Shown here: piece after piece, positions 7,438-17,100 of the stretch
How positions within the stretch are numbered: the first letter of the stretch is position 1
How the letters are laid out: every line of letters starts with the position of its first letter
From: UBA8337 sp963932545
GTDB lineage: Bacteria; Pseudomonadota; Alphaproteobacteria; RS24
NCBI GenBank assembly: GCA_963932545.1
Contig: CAWVRH010000005.1
Coordinates: 1 to 64,000, forward strand
Reading direction: 5' to 3'
Length of the DNA stretch: 64,000 nucleotides
The notes under the pieces: generated by a model
The model's input: the letters and a program-made list of their open reading frames with translations, nothing else
What the model was told of the DNA's origin: nothing
Databases searched by the model: none
Position numbers and translations under genes: made by a program

Positions 7438-10020
7438 TTAATTGCATGAATAAACAGTTGCGTTTCGACACCAGAAAGAATTGGAGCCGCCGCCACTATT
7501 GGTTCGGCACGCCCCATTAATTAGGTTGTCGCTTGAATCTCTATATTTGACCCGGTAGGAAGTGCTGCTGTGGTTCCGCCAAGTCTGCCAGCCGGTAATA
7601 ATATTGTTATTACTCCACCCAGACCCATTACATACGGGAACTGTGCGCGCGGTAGTGCCCGCCTTGGCGTAAACTTTTGTGTTTGGTGCGGCATTTTTAA
7701 GAGTGCTCGACACTTCATCGCTCTCGGCAAGCTCCCAGCCAACACCTTTGGCCAAGCAGTGGTTCCAAGGCGTAATCGCCAAGTTACCTGCTCCTGAATG
7801 CGTTGTTAGTTGAACAGCAGCCGTTGCATTAGATGAGGCCGGAATGTTCATGCTGTAAGAGAAATCTTTATGATATGAACTATTCGAATAATTCAGTGAT
7901 TTCCGAATTGTATAACTAACACCGGTCACAGGGCCGCCATCTGAAACGACCAACTTTACGTTGCCGTCTGCCAAATCCAATGTCAGCGACGATGGTGATT
8001 TTGAGGCAAATGTGCAAGTCCAGCTCGAATGGTTACAACCACCAATTAGCGGCATTGTCACCGTGTTTGTTGTGTTCGAGGATGAGCACGCATCCCCAGT
8101 TGATGAAGGACTGACAGGTGCAGATTGATTGGCTGCGACCGTGTTTTGGAAATGACTTTGCATTGTCGTATTAATCCAATTTTGGACTGCAGTCGCCGAT
8201 GAATTTGCCGTTAAACTAGCAGACGCTAAAGCTGAACTAAGAGTAGACAGGCACGAAGAGCTCCCGGAAGTGCCGCAGTAATTCTGACCGATTATTCCGC
8301 TTTCATTGCTTGCCAGTCCAATGTTCACCATATCGCTCTGCGTAACAGTTGCCGTGGTATAGGATCCGCTATTCGCAGCCGCAATTTTACCAAGTTTAAA
8401 GGCAGTCACATTGTTTTTCAAAACAGTCTCCGTGATGCCGCCTGAGCCGCCCGTCCCTGCGGATAAGCAATTCGTAACCGCGTCCGCTGCGTCACTTGCG
8501 CCGGAGATGCAATGGTTCAAATAGCCCATCATGACCGTGTTGCTGCTATCGAAAAAACTATGAGCCGTTACCGATGCGGCGGAAAGAATATTGGTCACGT
8601 CAGAAGCGGATATATCTTGAGATGTGTCGGCTGCTGCTGCAATCGTTGCGGCTATGGATGTCCACTCTGCACTTGTTGTTGAACAAGTTGAAGCTCCGCC
8701 AGATAACGTGTTCGTATTAGACTTACAAAGGGCAAATGCTGAGTTGTCAGCACTCGAATTCGTCCAGCCCGAGCTGTTGGTGGCGACTTTATAATCGGTA
8801 AGCGACCAGCTGTTTGTCGCGGTGGCTGTGTTCACATCCGCATAGGTTGTGCCATCGGCAAAACCGGCGGCTACGGTCAAAAAGTTACGCATGGATGCAG
8901 AGGTCGGCGCCGCAGTGAAGCCTGCGTTGCGGATATCGGCTGCAACTTGTGCGTCTGTCACGCCCAACACGCCGCAGGTGATGCCAGAGGAAACGCCTCC
9001 TGCGCCGCTGCAAGCCGCGCTTGTGCCGGCAGCGCCTGTGTCGACGCCAGCCGTTTGGAAAACAGAATAGGTTGCATTGCTAGCCGCATAGGTTCCCGAA
9101 GCTGCGGTCGAAACCGCGATTTTCCACAAGTACCAAGCATTGGCGGAAGCTGCATTATAATTGTCGATGGCGGTCTGCCAAGTTGCTTTAGCTGTGCCAC
9201 TGGTTGTCGACAGAATGGATTCCAGATAATCCAACTGCCAAGCGGAAATCGGATCGGTCAAAGTGCTAGAGCTTACGGAGATACCAAGGTCCGTCAAAAG
9301 ATCGGAGGAAGTAAGTGTGCCAGCCGATACTTTGGCAATTTTGGTGGCCATCAGAGCGTTAGAGGCTTTGGCGCTTTGGAACGAAGATTTGCTCAGCTCA
9401 GCACATGTTTTGCCCGGAAACTCGGCGTCGCAAGCGGCTGAGGATACCGAGTCGTCATTGGCTTGGCCCCATAAAGTGGCGTCGGCCGAGGTTTGCAAAT
9501 AGCTGAGTGCGGCGGCTGACAGGTAATCATCATAGCTGCTAAAGCCTGCGGCTAACGCGGCTGTGCGACCGCTAGAGCCGCTGATCAATGAATAGTTAGA
9601 TTTTGAAATCGCGTCACACCCGCCCGTCGATGAGTAAGAGTTATCGCAATCTGTGTTGAAGGCGCCTGTTTGGCCCTTGGCGGATACCCATAGGGTGCCG
9701 TCGGCTGGCGAGGCTGTGTAGCCATGTGTTCCAGCGTCTAAGAAATCTGTGTGGGAGCCATAATTATTGGACGTAGCGAGAGAGTTTTTGGTTGTGACGT
9801 CTTCTAATTGCGCCGCTGTCAAATCTGCGCAATTGAGATTGTATAAGGTCTGGCAATCCGCATCTGCGGTATCGGTCGATAACCAAACAGACGGTGCCTG
9901 GTTGTCATATGTGCCGCTGCCGGTACCCCCACCACTAAAACCGCGCCGGGCCTCAGCTGCTAACGATAAAGCGAAAAGGCCAACAAAGGCCGATACCATA
10001 ATTGTTTTTGATTTACGCAT
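7438..10020 (-). CDS. Large secreted Ser/Thr/Ala-rich protein, 860 residues, unknown function
   Basis: A Sec signal peptide (about 1-24, ending AAEA) precedes a Gly-rich linker. Residues 46-210 carry three related units, each Trp-x(9-13)-Cys-x(7-9)-Cys followed by a hydrophobic S/T segment (W46/C56/C64, W111/C125/C135, W184/C197/C206). Residues 225-600 hold at least three degenerate copies of a KIA...SGT...SD...GI pattern (near 227, 300, 545). Residues 640-860 are a Cys- and Trp-rich C-terminal domain. No membrane anchor or enzymatic motif is visible. It lies between a pilin-like gene (31-base gap) and a small secreted protein (16-base gap), so it is probably a surface or pilus-associated protein. 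I cannot name the family. Confidence 0.7.
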   Translation of the reverse strand: MRKSKTIMVSAFVGLFALSLAAEARRGFSGGGTGSGTYDNQAPSVWLSTDTADADCQTLYNLNCADLTAAQLEDVTTKNSLATSNNYGSHTDFLDAGTHGYTASPADGTLWVSAKGQTGAFNTDCDNSYSSTGGCDAISKSNYSLISGSSGRTAALAAGFSSYDDYLSAAALSYLQTSADATLWGQANDDSVSSAACDAEFPGKTCAELSKSSFQSAKASNALMATKIAKVSAGTLTSSDLLTDLGISVSSSTLTDPISAWQLDYLESILSTTSGTAKATWQTAIDNYNAASANAWYLWKIAVSTAASGTYAASNATYSVFQTAGVDTGAAGTSAACSGAGGVSSGITCGVLGVTDAQVAADIRNAGFTAAPTSASMRNFLTVAAGFADGTTYADVNTATATNSWSLTDYKVATNSSGWTNSSADNSAFALCKSNTNTLSGGASTCSTTSAEWTSIAATIAAAADTSQDISASDVTNILSAASVTAHSFFDSSNTVMMGYLNHCISGASDAADAVTNCLSAGTGGSGGITETVLKNNVTAFKLGKIAAANSGSYTTATVTQSDMVNIGLASNESGIIGQNYCGTSGSSSCLSTLSSALASASLTANSSATAVQNWINTTMQSHFQNTVAANQSAPVSPSSTGDACSSSNTTNTVTMPLIGGCNHSSWTCTFASKSPSSLTLDLADGNVKLVVSDGGPVTGVSYTIRKSLNYSNSSYHKDFSYSMNIPASSNATAAVQLTTHSGAGNLAITPWNHCLAKGVGWELAESDEVSSTLKNAAPNTKVYAKAGTTARTVPVCNGSGWSNNNIITGWQTWRNHSSTSYRVKYRDSSDNLINGACRTNSGGGSNSFWCRNATVYSCN

Positions 10021-10051
10021 TACAAAACTCTCTTCGTTTACAAATTACTTT

Positions 10052-10864
10052 TTACTGACAAGGATAAGATGGGTCGCCAGGGTTATCACAATCGCAGCCA
10101 ACCGCATTGGCTGCCATGGCGGTTGCCGGTTTCGGGCAAAGCCATTCGGGAATATGTGGACCAACGAGTACATAGCGGCTGTTGGCTGCATCGCTCGACG
10201 TGCCCGTCCAAATTTCTTTGCCGTTCGCAGTGCGCGTCGCCGACTGTGGTGACGTGGCGTAGTCATAGGCGTCATAAGGCGCATCGCCTTCTGTGTAGGC
10301 ACAAGAGCCGCCCGGGCAGGATGCGTCGGAATCATAGGTGTCGTAATCGGCTTTGGTAAAGCTATATAAAGCGCAATCGGTTCCAGCCGCGCAACTGCAA
10401 TTGTTGAGATAAAAACTGCCAGTGGAAGGTTCGCAAACATTGGCGCACTGCAAGCCGATTTGCCCAGACTTAAGGCTCGATGAGGCGCCAGACACGCTAT
10501 GCAAAACATGCAAGTTCACCGCATAAGGCGTGCCTGCATCGTAAGGGTTTTTCCAACGATTGTTGAGATATTGTGTGATGTTCTCAGCGTATTTATAGCA
10601 GCTGCTTTCCGCTTTCACTTGCGAAGTAATCTTTACGCCCCCAACAACAACCTCTGTGCCAAGCTCTGTTGTACCCTTCAGGCCATTTGCTAGAGATAGA
10701 AAATCTTGCTGAATAGCCCGCTCAATTTGGCGGCCATTTGTTTCTGTTGTGTCTTTTTTCACGGCATCAATATAGCCCTGATAGCCGACGACCCCTACCG
10801 AGGCAAGAATGCCGATAATGGCAACAACCGTTAGAAGCTCGATGAGCGAGAAACCTTGACGCAT
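10052..10864 (-). CDS. Type IV pilin-like protein (prepilin), cysteine-rich
   Basis: 270 residues from ATG 10864, with GAGTAGG upstream; a TTG at 10882 adds six residues and is less likely. The N terminus is a class III leader: MRQG, then FSLIELLTVVAIIGILASVGVVGY, with Gly at -1, Phe at +1 and Glu at +5. Prepilin peptidase should cut after G4. The globular part has 12 cysteines (89, 140, 144, 156, 158, 164, 183, 188, 243, 257, 259, 269), far above ordinary pilins, and a WKNPYDAGTPY stretch like that seen in pseudopilins. It is probably the first gene of a three-gene unit. No assembly ATPase, platform protein or peptidase is nearby, so it must use machinery encoded elsewhere. Confidence 0.85.
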   Translation of the reverse strand: MRQGFSLIELLTVVAIIGILASVGVVGYQGYIDAVKKDTTETNGRQIERAIQQDFLSLANGLKGTTELGTEVVVGGVKITSQVKAESSCYKYAENITQYLNNRWKNPYDAGTPYAVNLHVLHSVSGASSSLKSGQIGLQCANVCEPSTGSFYLNNCSCAAGTDCALYSFTKADYDTYDSDASCPGGSCAYTEGDAPYDAYDYATSPQSATRTANGKEIWTGTSSDAANSRYVLVGPHIPEWLCPKPATAMAANAVGCDCDNPGDPSYPCQ

Positions 10865-10937
10865 TTTACAAAACCTACTCAATTATTACGGAACCTTAAG
10901 ATTTCTGATTATTAGGTGACGAAGTTAACATGAAAAC

Positions 10938-11753
10938 TCACTCATCAACAACACCCTTCATCGACAAAACCATGCCGTCATAAGCTGGCCGCACATGTTT
11001 TGGCAGCTCCTTGCACAGCGTTTCATAGTCTAAATCAATGTGCAAATTGGTCAAAATGGCTCGTTTTGGTTTAAGGGTTTCAATAAGCTCTAGCGTTTTG
11101 TCGAGATGGAAGTGTGTTGGGTGTGGCTCGCGACGCAAAGCATCGACGATCCAGCAATCTAGTCCTTTCAAAGCGGCAAAACTTTCTTCTGGTAAATCAC
11201 TTATATCGCTGGAATAAGCCACATCGCCAATACGAAAGCCTAGGCTGTCGATGGAACCGTGAATTTGTCGAAACGGTGTGGCCACAATGTCACCCCCCTC
11301 ACCGCCAATTGTAATGGGCTGAAAGGGAAGTGAAATCCGATTGTCTTTTAAAACAGCCGGATACAAAGAGCCTTCGCCTTGATGAAAGCAATAATCAAAC
11401 CGCGAGGTTAGTGTGTCGGCCGTGGCTTGATCCATCCAGACTTCAATTTGTTTCCGCCGCGCGTAAACCATGGCTCGCACATCGTCTATGCCATGTGTTT
11501 GGTCGGCGTGGTCATGCGAATAAAGAATCGCATCGAGCCAAGTCGTTTCGGCATCTATTAGCTGCGCGCGCATATCGGGCGAGGTGTCGATGAGAACGCT
11601 GGTCTGGCCGCCCTCTCCTGTTTGTTGCACCAAAAGCGAGCAGCGGGTTCGGTTGTTTTTGGGATGATTGGGATTACATTCCCCCCAAGATCCATCTAGA
11701 CGAGGCACGCCACCAGATGAGCCGCAGCCCAAAATACGAAACCTCAAACTCAT
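10938..11753 (-). CDS. MBL-fold hydrolase, PhnP-like cyclic phosphodiesterase family
   Basis: 271 residues. The metallo-beta-lactamase metal motif is SHDHADQTHGIDD around residue 80 (HxHxDH), and the N terminus (ILGCGSSGGVPRLDG) is typical of the PhnP branch. PhnP opens 5-phosphoribosyl 1,2-cyclic phosphate, but there are no phn genes here and many relatives are uncharacterised, so the substrate is open. The ATG overlaps the tatD stop by four bases (ATGA). A tatD-MBL pair is common in Alphaproteobacteria. Confidence 0.85.
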   Translation of the reverse strand: MSLRFRILGCGSSGGVPRLDGSWGECNPNHPKNNRTRCSLLVQQTGEGGQTSVLIDTSPDMRAQLIDAETTWLDAILYSHDHADQTHGIDDVRAMVYARRKQIEVWMDQATADTLTSRFDYCFHQGEGSLYPAVLKDNRISLPFQPITIGGEGGDIVATPFRQIHGSIDSLGFRIGDVAYSSDISDLPEESFAALKGLDCWIVDALRREPHPTHFHLDKTLELIETLKPKRAILTNLHIDLDYETLCKELPKHVRPAYDGMVLSMKGVVDE

Positions 11754-12541
11754 GAAGTGCCCCCAAGGCGCGGAGCTTTGGTGAATAGCGTGAAGAAGTT
11801 TTCGGTGGTAATGCGCGCTAATTCTTCGGGGCTGACCCCTTTAATTTCGGCCAACATTCGCGCCGTGTCGGCGACAAAAGCCGGCTCATTTCGTTTGCCG
11901 CGGTGTGGTACGGGCGCTAAAAAGGGTGCATCGGTCTCCACCAAAAGCCGATCGAGGGGAATGTTGGCAATCGTTTCCCGCAAGGTTTTGGCGCTATTGA
12001 ACGTCGCAATGCCAGAGATGGAGATGTAAAAGCCAATGTCTAAGGCCCGCTGCGCCAGCTCCGGCCCTGCGGTAAAACAATGAATAAGCCCAGGATAAGC
12101 CCCCTTCTCCATCTCATCTTCTAAAATATCGGCGGTGTCTTCATCCGCATCGCGAGCATGAACAATCAAGGGCAATTGGCTAAGCCTTGCGGCCTCGATG
12201 TGGGCACGGAAGTTTTTCTGCTGCGCGTCGCGTGGGCTGTGCTCGTAAAAATAATCGAGCCCCGTCTCGCCAATGCCAACGACCTTCTTGTGCTCGGCCA
12301 AAGCCACCAATTGCTCGCCCGTCACAGGTGTCTCGCTGCCTGCCTCATGCGGGTGAATGCCCACCGAACACACCAGCTCATCATGCGCCTCAGCCAGCGC
12401 GATAATTTTATCGGCCTCGCTGACTTTGGTAGAAATCGTGACCATTAAGTCTACGCCAGCCGCTTTGGCCCGAGCCAAAACCGTGTCGCGGTCTTCGTCA
12501 AAATCGGTGAAATCGAGATGGCAATGGCTATCGACGAGCAT
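11750..12541 (-). CDS. tatD: TatD family metal-dependent deoxyribonuclease
   Basis: 263 residues from ATG 12541, chosen for the AAAGGGAA ribosome site and because the protein then begins MLVDSHCHLDF as in the family; a longer frame would overlap the preceding SDR gene. Metal ligands are visible in SHCHLDF, GETGLDY, VHARDAD and ETDAPFLAP. TatD proteins are TIM-barrel 3'-5' DNA exonucleases linked to DNA repair. The gene follows the SDR stop by 10 bases and overlaps the MBL gene, so the three are probably co-transcribed. Confidence 0.92.
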   Translation of the reverse strand: MLVDSHCHLDFTDFDEDRDTVLARAKAAGVDLMVTISTKVSEADKIIALAEAHDELVCSVGIHPHEAGSETPVTGEQLVALAEHKKVVGIGETGLDYFYEHSPRDAQQKNFRAHIEAARLSQLPLIVHARDADEDTADILEDEMEKGAYPGLIHCFTAGPELAQRALDIGFYISISGIATFNSAKTLRETIANIPLDRLLVETDAPFLAPVPHRGKRNEPAFVADTARMLAEIKGVSPEELARITTENFFTLFTKAPRLGGTS

Positions 12542-12551
12542 AGGGTTCCCT

Positions 12552-13325
12552 TTAGATATACTGGCCGTCATCAACGGTGATGCTGGTGCCTGTCATGCCG
12601 GCGCCCATCGGGCCTGCGAGCAGTAATAAGGCGCCATCGAGGTCGCTTTGATTGGCCAAACGGCGACGGGGCCAACCAGACATTTGTTTTTTGCCACCTT
12701 CTGTTTTCCACCAAAAATCATTAATCTCGGTTTCGATATAGCCTGGGCAAATGGCGTTGACGTTAATCTCTGTGCGGGCCCATTCGCGCGCCAGACCTTT
12801 GGTCATCATCAAGATGCCAGACTTCGAGGTGCAATATGGCGTAAGGCCCGGCAGCACTTTAAAGCCGCCAACCGAGGCAATATTGACGATGCGCGCCGAG
12901 CTGCCTTGAGCAATATGATGGCGCGCCATTTCGGTGGATAGGAAAAACGGGCCCGTTAAATTCGTGCCCATAACCTGATTATAATCGGCCACGGAATAGT
13001 CGAGCGCGGTTTTGACCACATTCATACCGGCATTATTAATCAAGATGTCGGGCATGAAACCGTCATCGCGCAATTGGGCGAAGAAATCTGGGATGGCATC
13101 AAAATCGTTCACATCGAGCGAGACAGCATGTGCTGTGCCGCCGTTTTTGGCAATGACTTCGGCCAGTTCGGCCAATTTATCGGCGCGGCGCGCAGCAATA
13201 ACGACACGCGCGCCCGCGGCCGCCAAAACTTTGGCGAAGCGCACGCCCAAACCGGAGCTAGCGCCAGTTATCATGGCGGTTTTGCCAGTTAAATCTGTGC
13301 TGTTTTGAATGTCGGCTTCGCTCAT
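12552..13325 (-). CDS. SDR family oxidoreductase
   Basis: 257 residues, classical short-chain dehydrogenase/reductase. The cofactor glycine motif is TGASSGLG (20-27), NNAG is at 97-100, and the catalytic residues are S151, Y164 and K168 (YCTSK). A-A-R-R after the second strand suggests NADP(H) preference. The substrate cannot be told; FabG-like and 3-hydroxyacyl-CoA functions are both possible. AGGAG precedes the ATG. It leads the run SDR-tatD-MBL and is divergent from the DsbA-like gene. Confidence 0.88.
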   Translation of the reverse strand: MSEADIQNSTDLTGKTAMITGASSGLGVRFAKVLAAAGARVVIAARRADKLAELAEVIAKNGGTAHAVSLDVNDFDAIPDFFAQLRDDGFMPDILINNAGMNVVKTALDYSVADYNQVMGTNLTGPFFLSTEMARHHIAQGSSARIVNIASVGGFKVLPGLTPYCTSKSGILMMTKGLAREWARTEINVNAICPGYIETEINDFWWKTEGGKKQMSGWPRRRLANQSDLDGALLLLAGPMGAGMTGTSITVDDGQYI

Positions 13326-13383
13326 TTTCGGCTCCTGAATGTGATTTACCTACGGAGGTCACTTTGACAGACTTCGGTTTTAT

Positions 13384-13412
13384 TTGCCAGACTATTGAAA
13401 ATAGCCTTACTT
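13384..13412 (+). promoter_or_regulatory. Candidate promoter for the DsbA-like gene
   Basis: TTGCCA (13384) and TTACTT (13407) are separated by 17 bases, in the 100-base gap between divergent genes. A consensus TTGACA also lies at 13364 but has no good -10 at a normal distance. Weak call from hexamers only. Confidence 0.25.
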
Positions 13413-13425
13413 TAAAGGCCAACCG

Positions 13426-14106
13426 ATGGAGACGAAGATGACGAACACGCCCGAAAGCCCCCTTCCCGTGATGCAGCTCGATGTTATTTCGGATGTCATT
13501 TGCCCGTGGTGTTTCATTGGCAAGCGCAAGCTGGATGCCGCTCTGGCGCAGGTGAGTGAGTTCCAAATCAATCTTATGTGGCGTCCCTATCAGCTCGACC
13601 CAACCACGCCGCCAGAAGGCCATGACCGAAAACAGCAAATGATACGAAAGTTTGGCCCAGATGCTGGCAAGCAGATATTCAAAAATGTTCTTAGCGCGGC
13701 AGAAGGCACCGGAATTAATTGGAATTTCGAGCAGATTACCCGCACGCCAAATACGCTAAACGCGCATCGCCTTATTCGCTGGGCGGCCAGTACGGGCGAA
13801 CAGCACACAATGGCCGAAGCCCTGTTTCAGGCCTATTTCGAGCAAGCTTTGGACATTGGCGACATAAACGTTTTGCTGACGATAGGCGAACAACATGGGC
13901 TAGAACGCGATTTACTTGTCGATCTCTTCGCCAGCGACAGGGACGTTGAGCAAACCCGTAATGACGACGCTGCGGCGCGCGAATTGGGAGTGACCGGTGT
14001 GCCGGCCTTCTTGGCAGGTGGTAAATTTATGCTGATGGGCGCGCAAGAGCCTGAATACCTCAACTTATTCCTCGATAAAGCACGGAAAAAACTCGAGGTT
14101 CAATAA
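13426..14106 (+). CDS. DsbA family oxidoreductase, FrnE-like
   Basis: 226 residues, thioredoxin fold with CPWC at 26-29 and the late cis-proline loop GVTGVPAFLAG. This is the FrnE/2-hydroxychromene-2-carboxylate isomerase-like branch of DsbA proteins. There is no signal peptide, so it should act in the cytoplasm, as FrnE does in redox protection. An ATG at 13438 preceded by GGAGACGAAG is an equally good start. It converges on mfd with a 3-base gap. Confidence 0.85.
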   Translation: METKMTNTPESPLPVMQLDVISDVICPWCFIGKRKLDAALAQVSEFQINLMWRPYQLDPTTPPEGHDRKQQMIRKFGPDAGKQIFKNVLSAAEGTGINWNFEQITRTPNTLNAHRLIRWAASTGEQHTMAEALFQAYFEQALDIGDINVLLTIGEQHGLERDLLVDLFASDRDVEQTRNDDAAARELGVTGVPAFLAGGKFMLMGAQEPEYLNLFLDKARKKLEVQ

Positions 14107-14109
14107 GCG

Positions 14110-17100
14110 CTAGGCTGCCAATTCAGCCAGCCGCGCGGCCACGTTTCCGGCAATTTTCAGGCGTGCATCCGCATCCTCACATTTGGCACGAAACACAAGG
14201 CTTTGATCTGGGCGGATTTTCACCCGTTCCGTATGCTCCGCCACATAGGCGATGAGCTTGTCTGGGTTGGAAAAAGTCTGTTTGCGGAACACCACGGCGG
14301 CGCCCTTTGGCCCGACATCAATTTTTTGAATGCCTGCCGCAAAGCAATCGATTTTAATGCTCAAAACAGCCAGCAAATGTCTCACTTCTTCAGGTAAATC
14401 GCCAAAACGGTCGATTAGCTCAGCCGCGAAAGCGTCTATGTCTTGACGCTCCGTCATCGAAGACAAGCGCCTGTAGAGACCCATGCGCAGGTCTAGTTCA
14501 GGCACATAAGGCTCCGGAATAAGCACGGAAATGCCCGCGTTTATCTGTGGCGACCAGCTTTCATCGGTTTTCTCGCCTTGTCGTTCGGCTACCACTTCTT
14601 CCAGCATGGCTTGATACAGCTCAAAGCCAACTTCTTTAATGTGTCCCGATTGCTCTTCGCCAACCAAATTGCCCGCGCCGCGTAAATCGAGGTCATAAGA
14701 CGCCAGATTAAACCCTGCCCCTAGGCTATCTAGGGACTGCATAACCTTAAGTCGTTTCTCAGAATTCTCTGTTAAACCCTTGGTTTCATTATAAGTAAGG
14801 TATCCATAGGCGCGCGTTTTAGAGCGCCCCACGCGGCCCCGCATTTGGTATAATTGCGCTAGGCCAAACATATCGGCTCGGTGGATGATGATGGTATTGG
14901 CAGAAGGAATATCCAACCCACTTTCGATGATAGAGGTCGATAACAGCGTGTCGTATTGGCCATCATAAAAGGCGTTCATACGAGCTTCTAATTCGGCGCC
15001 TGCCATTTGGCCGTGGGCGATGACATATTTTAACTCGGGCACGTTTTGCTCCAGAAACTCCGAAATTTCCGTCAAATCTGCGATGCGCGGCACAACAATA
15101 AAGCTCTGGCCCGCACGATATTTCTCCCGCAAGAGAGCTTCTCGAATGCCCACAGGATCGAAAGGCGTGACATAGGTGCGAACGGCCAACCTGTCGACGG
15201 GAGGTGTCGCGATAATCGATAGATCCCGAACACCGGTCAGCGCCATCTGTAAAGTGCGCGGTATGGGCGTGGCCGTCAGGGTTAGCATATGAACTTCTGC
15301 GCGCAAGGTTTTCAAACGCTCTTTATGGACCACGCCAAAATGTTGTTCTTCGTCTACGATAACGAGTCCAAGTCGTTGAAATTCAATGTTTTTCGCCAGT
15401 AGTGCATGGGTGCCGATAACGATATCAACAGCTCCGCTTTTGAGCCCTAATTTGGTCTCGGAAGCCTCGCTTGTGGGCACCAAACGCGAGAGCTCGCGTA
15501 TCTCAACAGGCATGCCGCTGAACCGTTCGCGGAAAGTTTTCGCGTGCTGACGTGCCAATAAAGTGGTGGGGGCAATAATCGCAACTTGGCGCCCTGCCAT
15601 AGCCGCCACAAAGGTTGCGCGCAGGCCAACTTCGGTTTTACCAAAGCCAACATCCCCGCAAATCAGCCGGTCCATCGGCCTTCCGCTGGCCATATCGTCA
15701 ACCACTGCCTCAATGGCGTCTAATTGGTCGTCGGTTTCTTCGAAAGGGAAACGCGCGGCAAATTCATCGTATAGACCAACTTCTGGCAGCAGTTTCTCGC
15801 CCTTCCGCATGGCTCGTTCGGCAGCGGTTTTAATCAGTTCGCCAGCAATGATATGCAATTTCTCTTTGAGGCGCGCTTTGCGCATTTGCCAAGCAACACC
15901 GCCAATTTTATCCAATGTGACGCTAATATCATCGCCACCAAAACGACTAAGCAGCTCAATATTCTCAACCGGCAAGAACAGGCGCGAGTCGCCGTGATAA
16001 ATCAGCCGCAGGCAATCATGCGGTGCCCCTCCGACATCGAGGGTCTGCAAGCCTTCAAAACGGCCAATGCCATGCTCCACATGCACCACATGATCGCCGG
16101 GGGTAAGGCTGGTGGCCTCGGTGAGGAAGTTTTCGGCCTTTTTACGCCCTGGGCGGCGCACAATCCGATCGCCGAGAATATCTTGCTCGGTCAGCACACT
16201 CAGCGTATCGTTAGTAAATCCGGTTTCCATACCGCAAATGGCCATGACAGCCGATTTTCCAGCTGCCAAGTCTTGCCAAGTCTCCAGCACGGGTAAAACA
16301 TCCGAGCCATGTTCGCGCAAAAGCGTCGATAAACGATCTTGCGCGCCACGGCTAGACGCCACCATAATCATACGTCGTCCAGCCGCGGGCTCGGCCTGCA
16401 TATGCGCGACAACTGCATCGAATAGATTAATGGCTTCCTGCTTGCGCTCGGCCGCGAAATTGCGTGCCTCTCGCCCCTGTAAATTCACCTTATCTGGGTC
16501 GCTTTCTGGGTGTTGAAAGCCGCTCATCGGGCGCCAGCGCAACTCAGATATACGCTGCTTCCACTCGTCTTCCAGCAAATATAATTGTTCCGGTGGCAAC
16601 GGTTTGATAATGCGCCGCCCAGCACCACCGCGACCGCCTGCATTCACGGCTTGCTCGCGCGCTTCTTTGCGCGCTTCGTAATAATCGTCGATTTGCGCCA
16701 TGCGGTCGTTATACGCATTGTTGATTTGCGTGTCGGTGACATATAGGCACGTGCCGCAATGGTCGAATATGGTTTCCAGCGTATCTTGAAATAGCGGCAG
16801 CCAATGTTCCATCCCCTGATGGCGCACGCCGTCGCTTATCGCGGTATACAAGGGGTCTTCATCCATCACAGTGCCAAATTGCTGCACATAGCCGCGCCGG
16901 AAGCGCTGGATGGCCTCCTCGTCTAAATGGATTTCGCCCGCTGCGGTTAACTCTAGCGCGTGCAATTGACCGATAGTGCGCTGTGTTTCCGCAGCAAAGG
17001 GGCGAAGGCTCTCGAGCGTATCGCCAAATAAGTCTAGGCGAACAGGGTCTTCGGCGCCTGGCGCGAAGAGGTCGACGATGCCGCCGCGTATCGCATAATC

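Noticed and set aside
8849..10359. Long plus-strand open frames opposite the secreted protein and pilin genes
   Set aside because: They are antisense shadows of Ser/Ala/Thr-rich coding sequence, without start sites or recognisable domains.
10865..10882. TTG start for the pilin-like gene at 10882
   Set aside because: The ATG at 10864 has a better ribosome site and gives the usual short prepilin leader.
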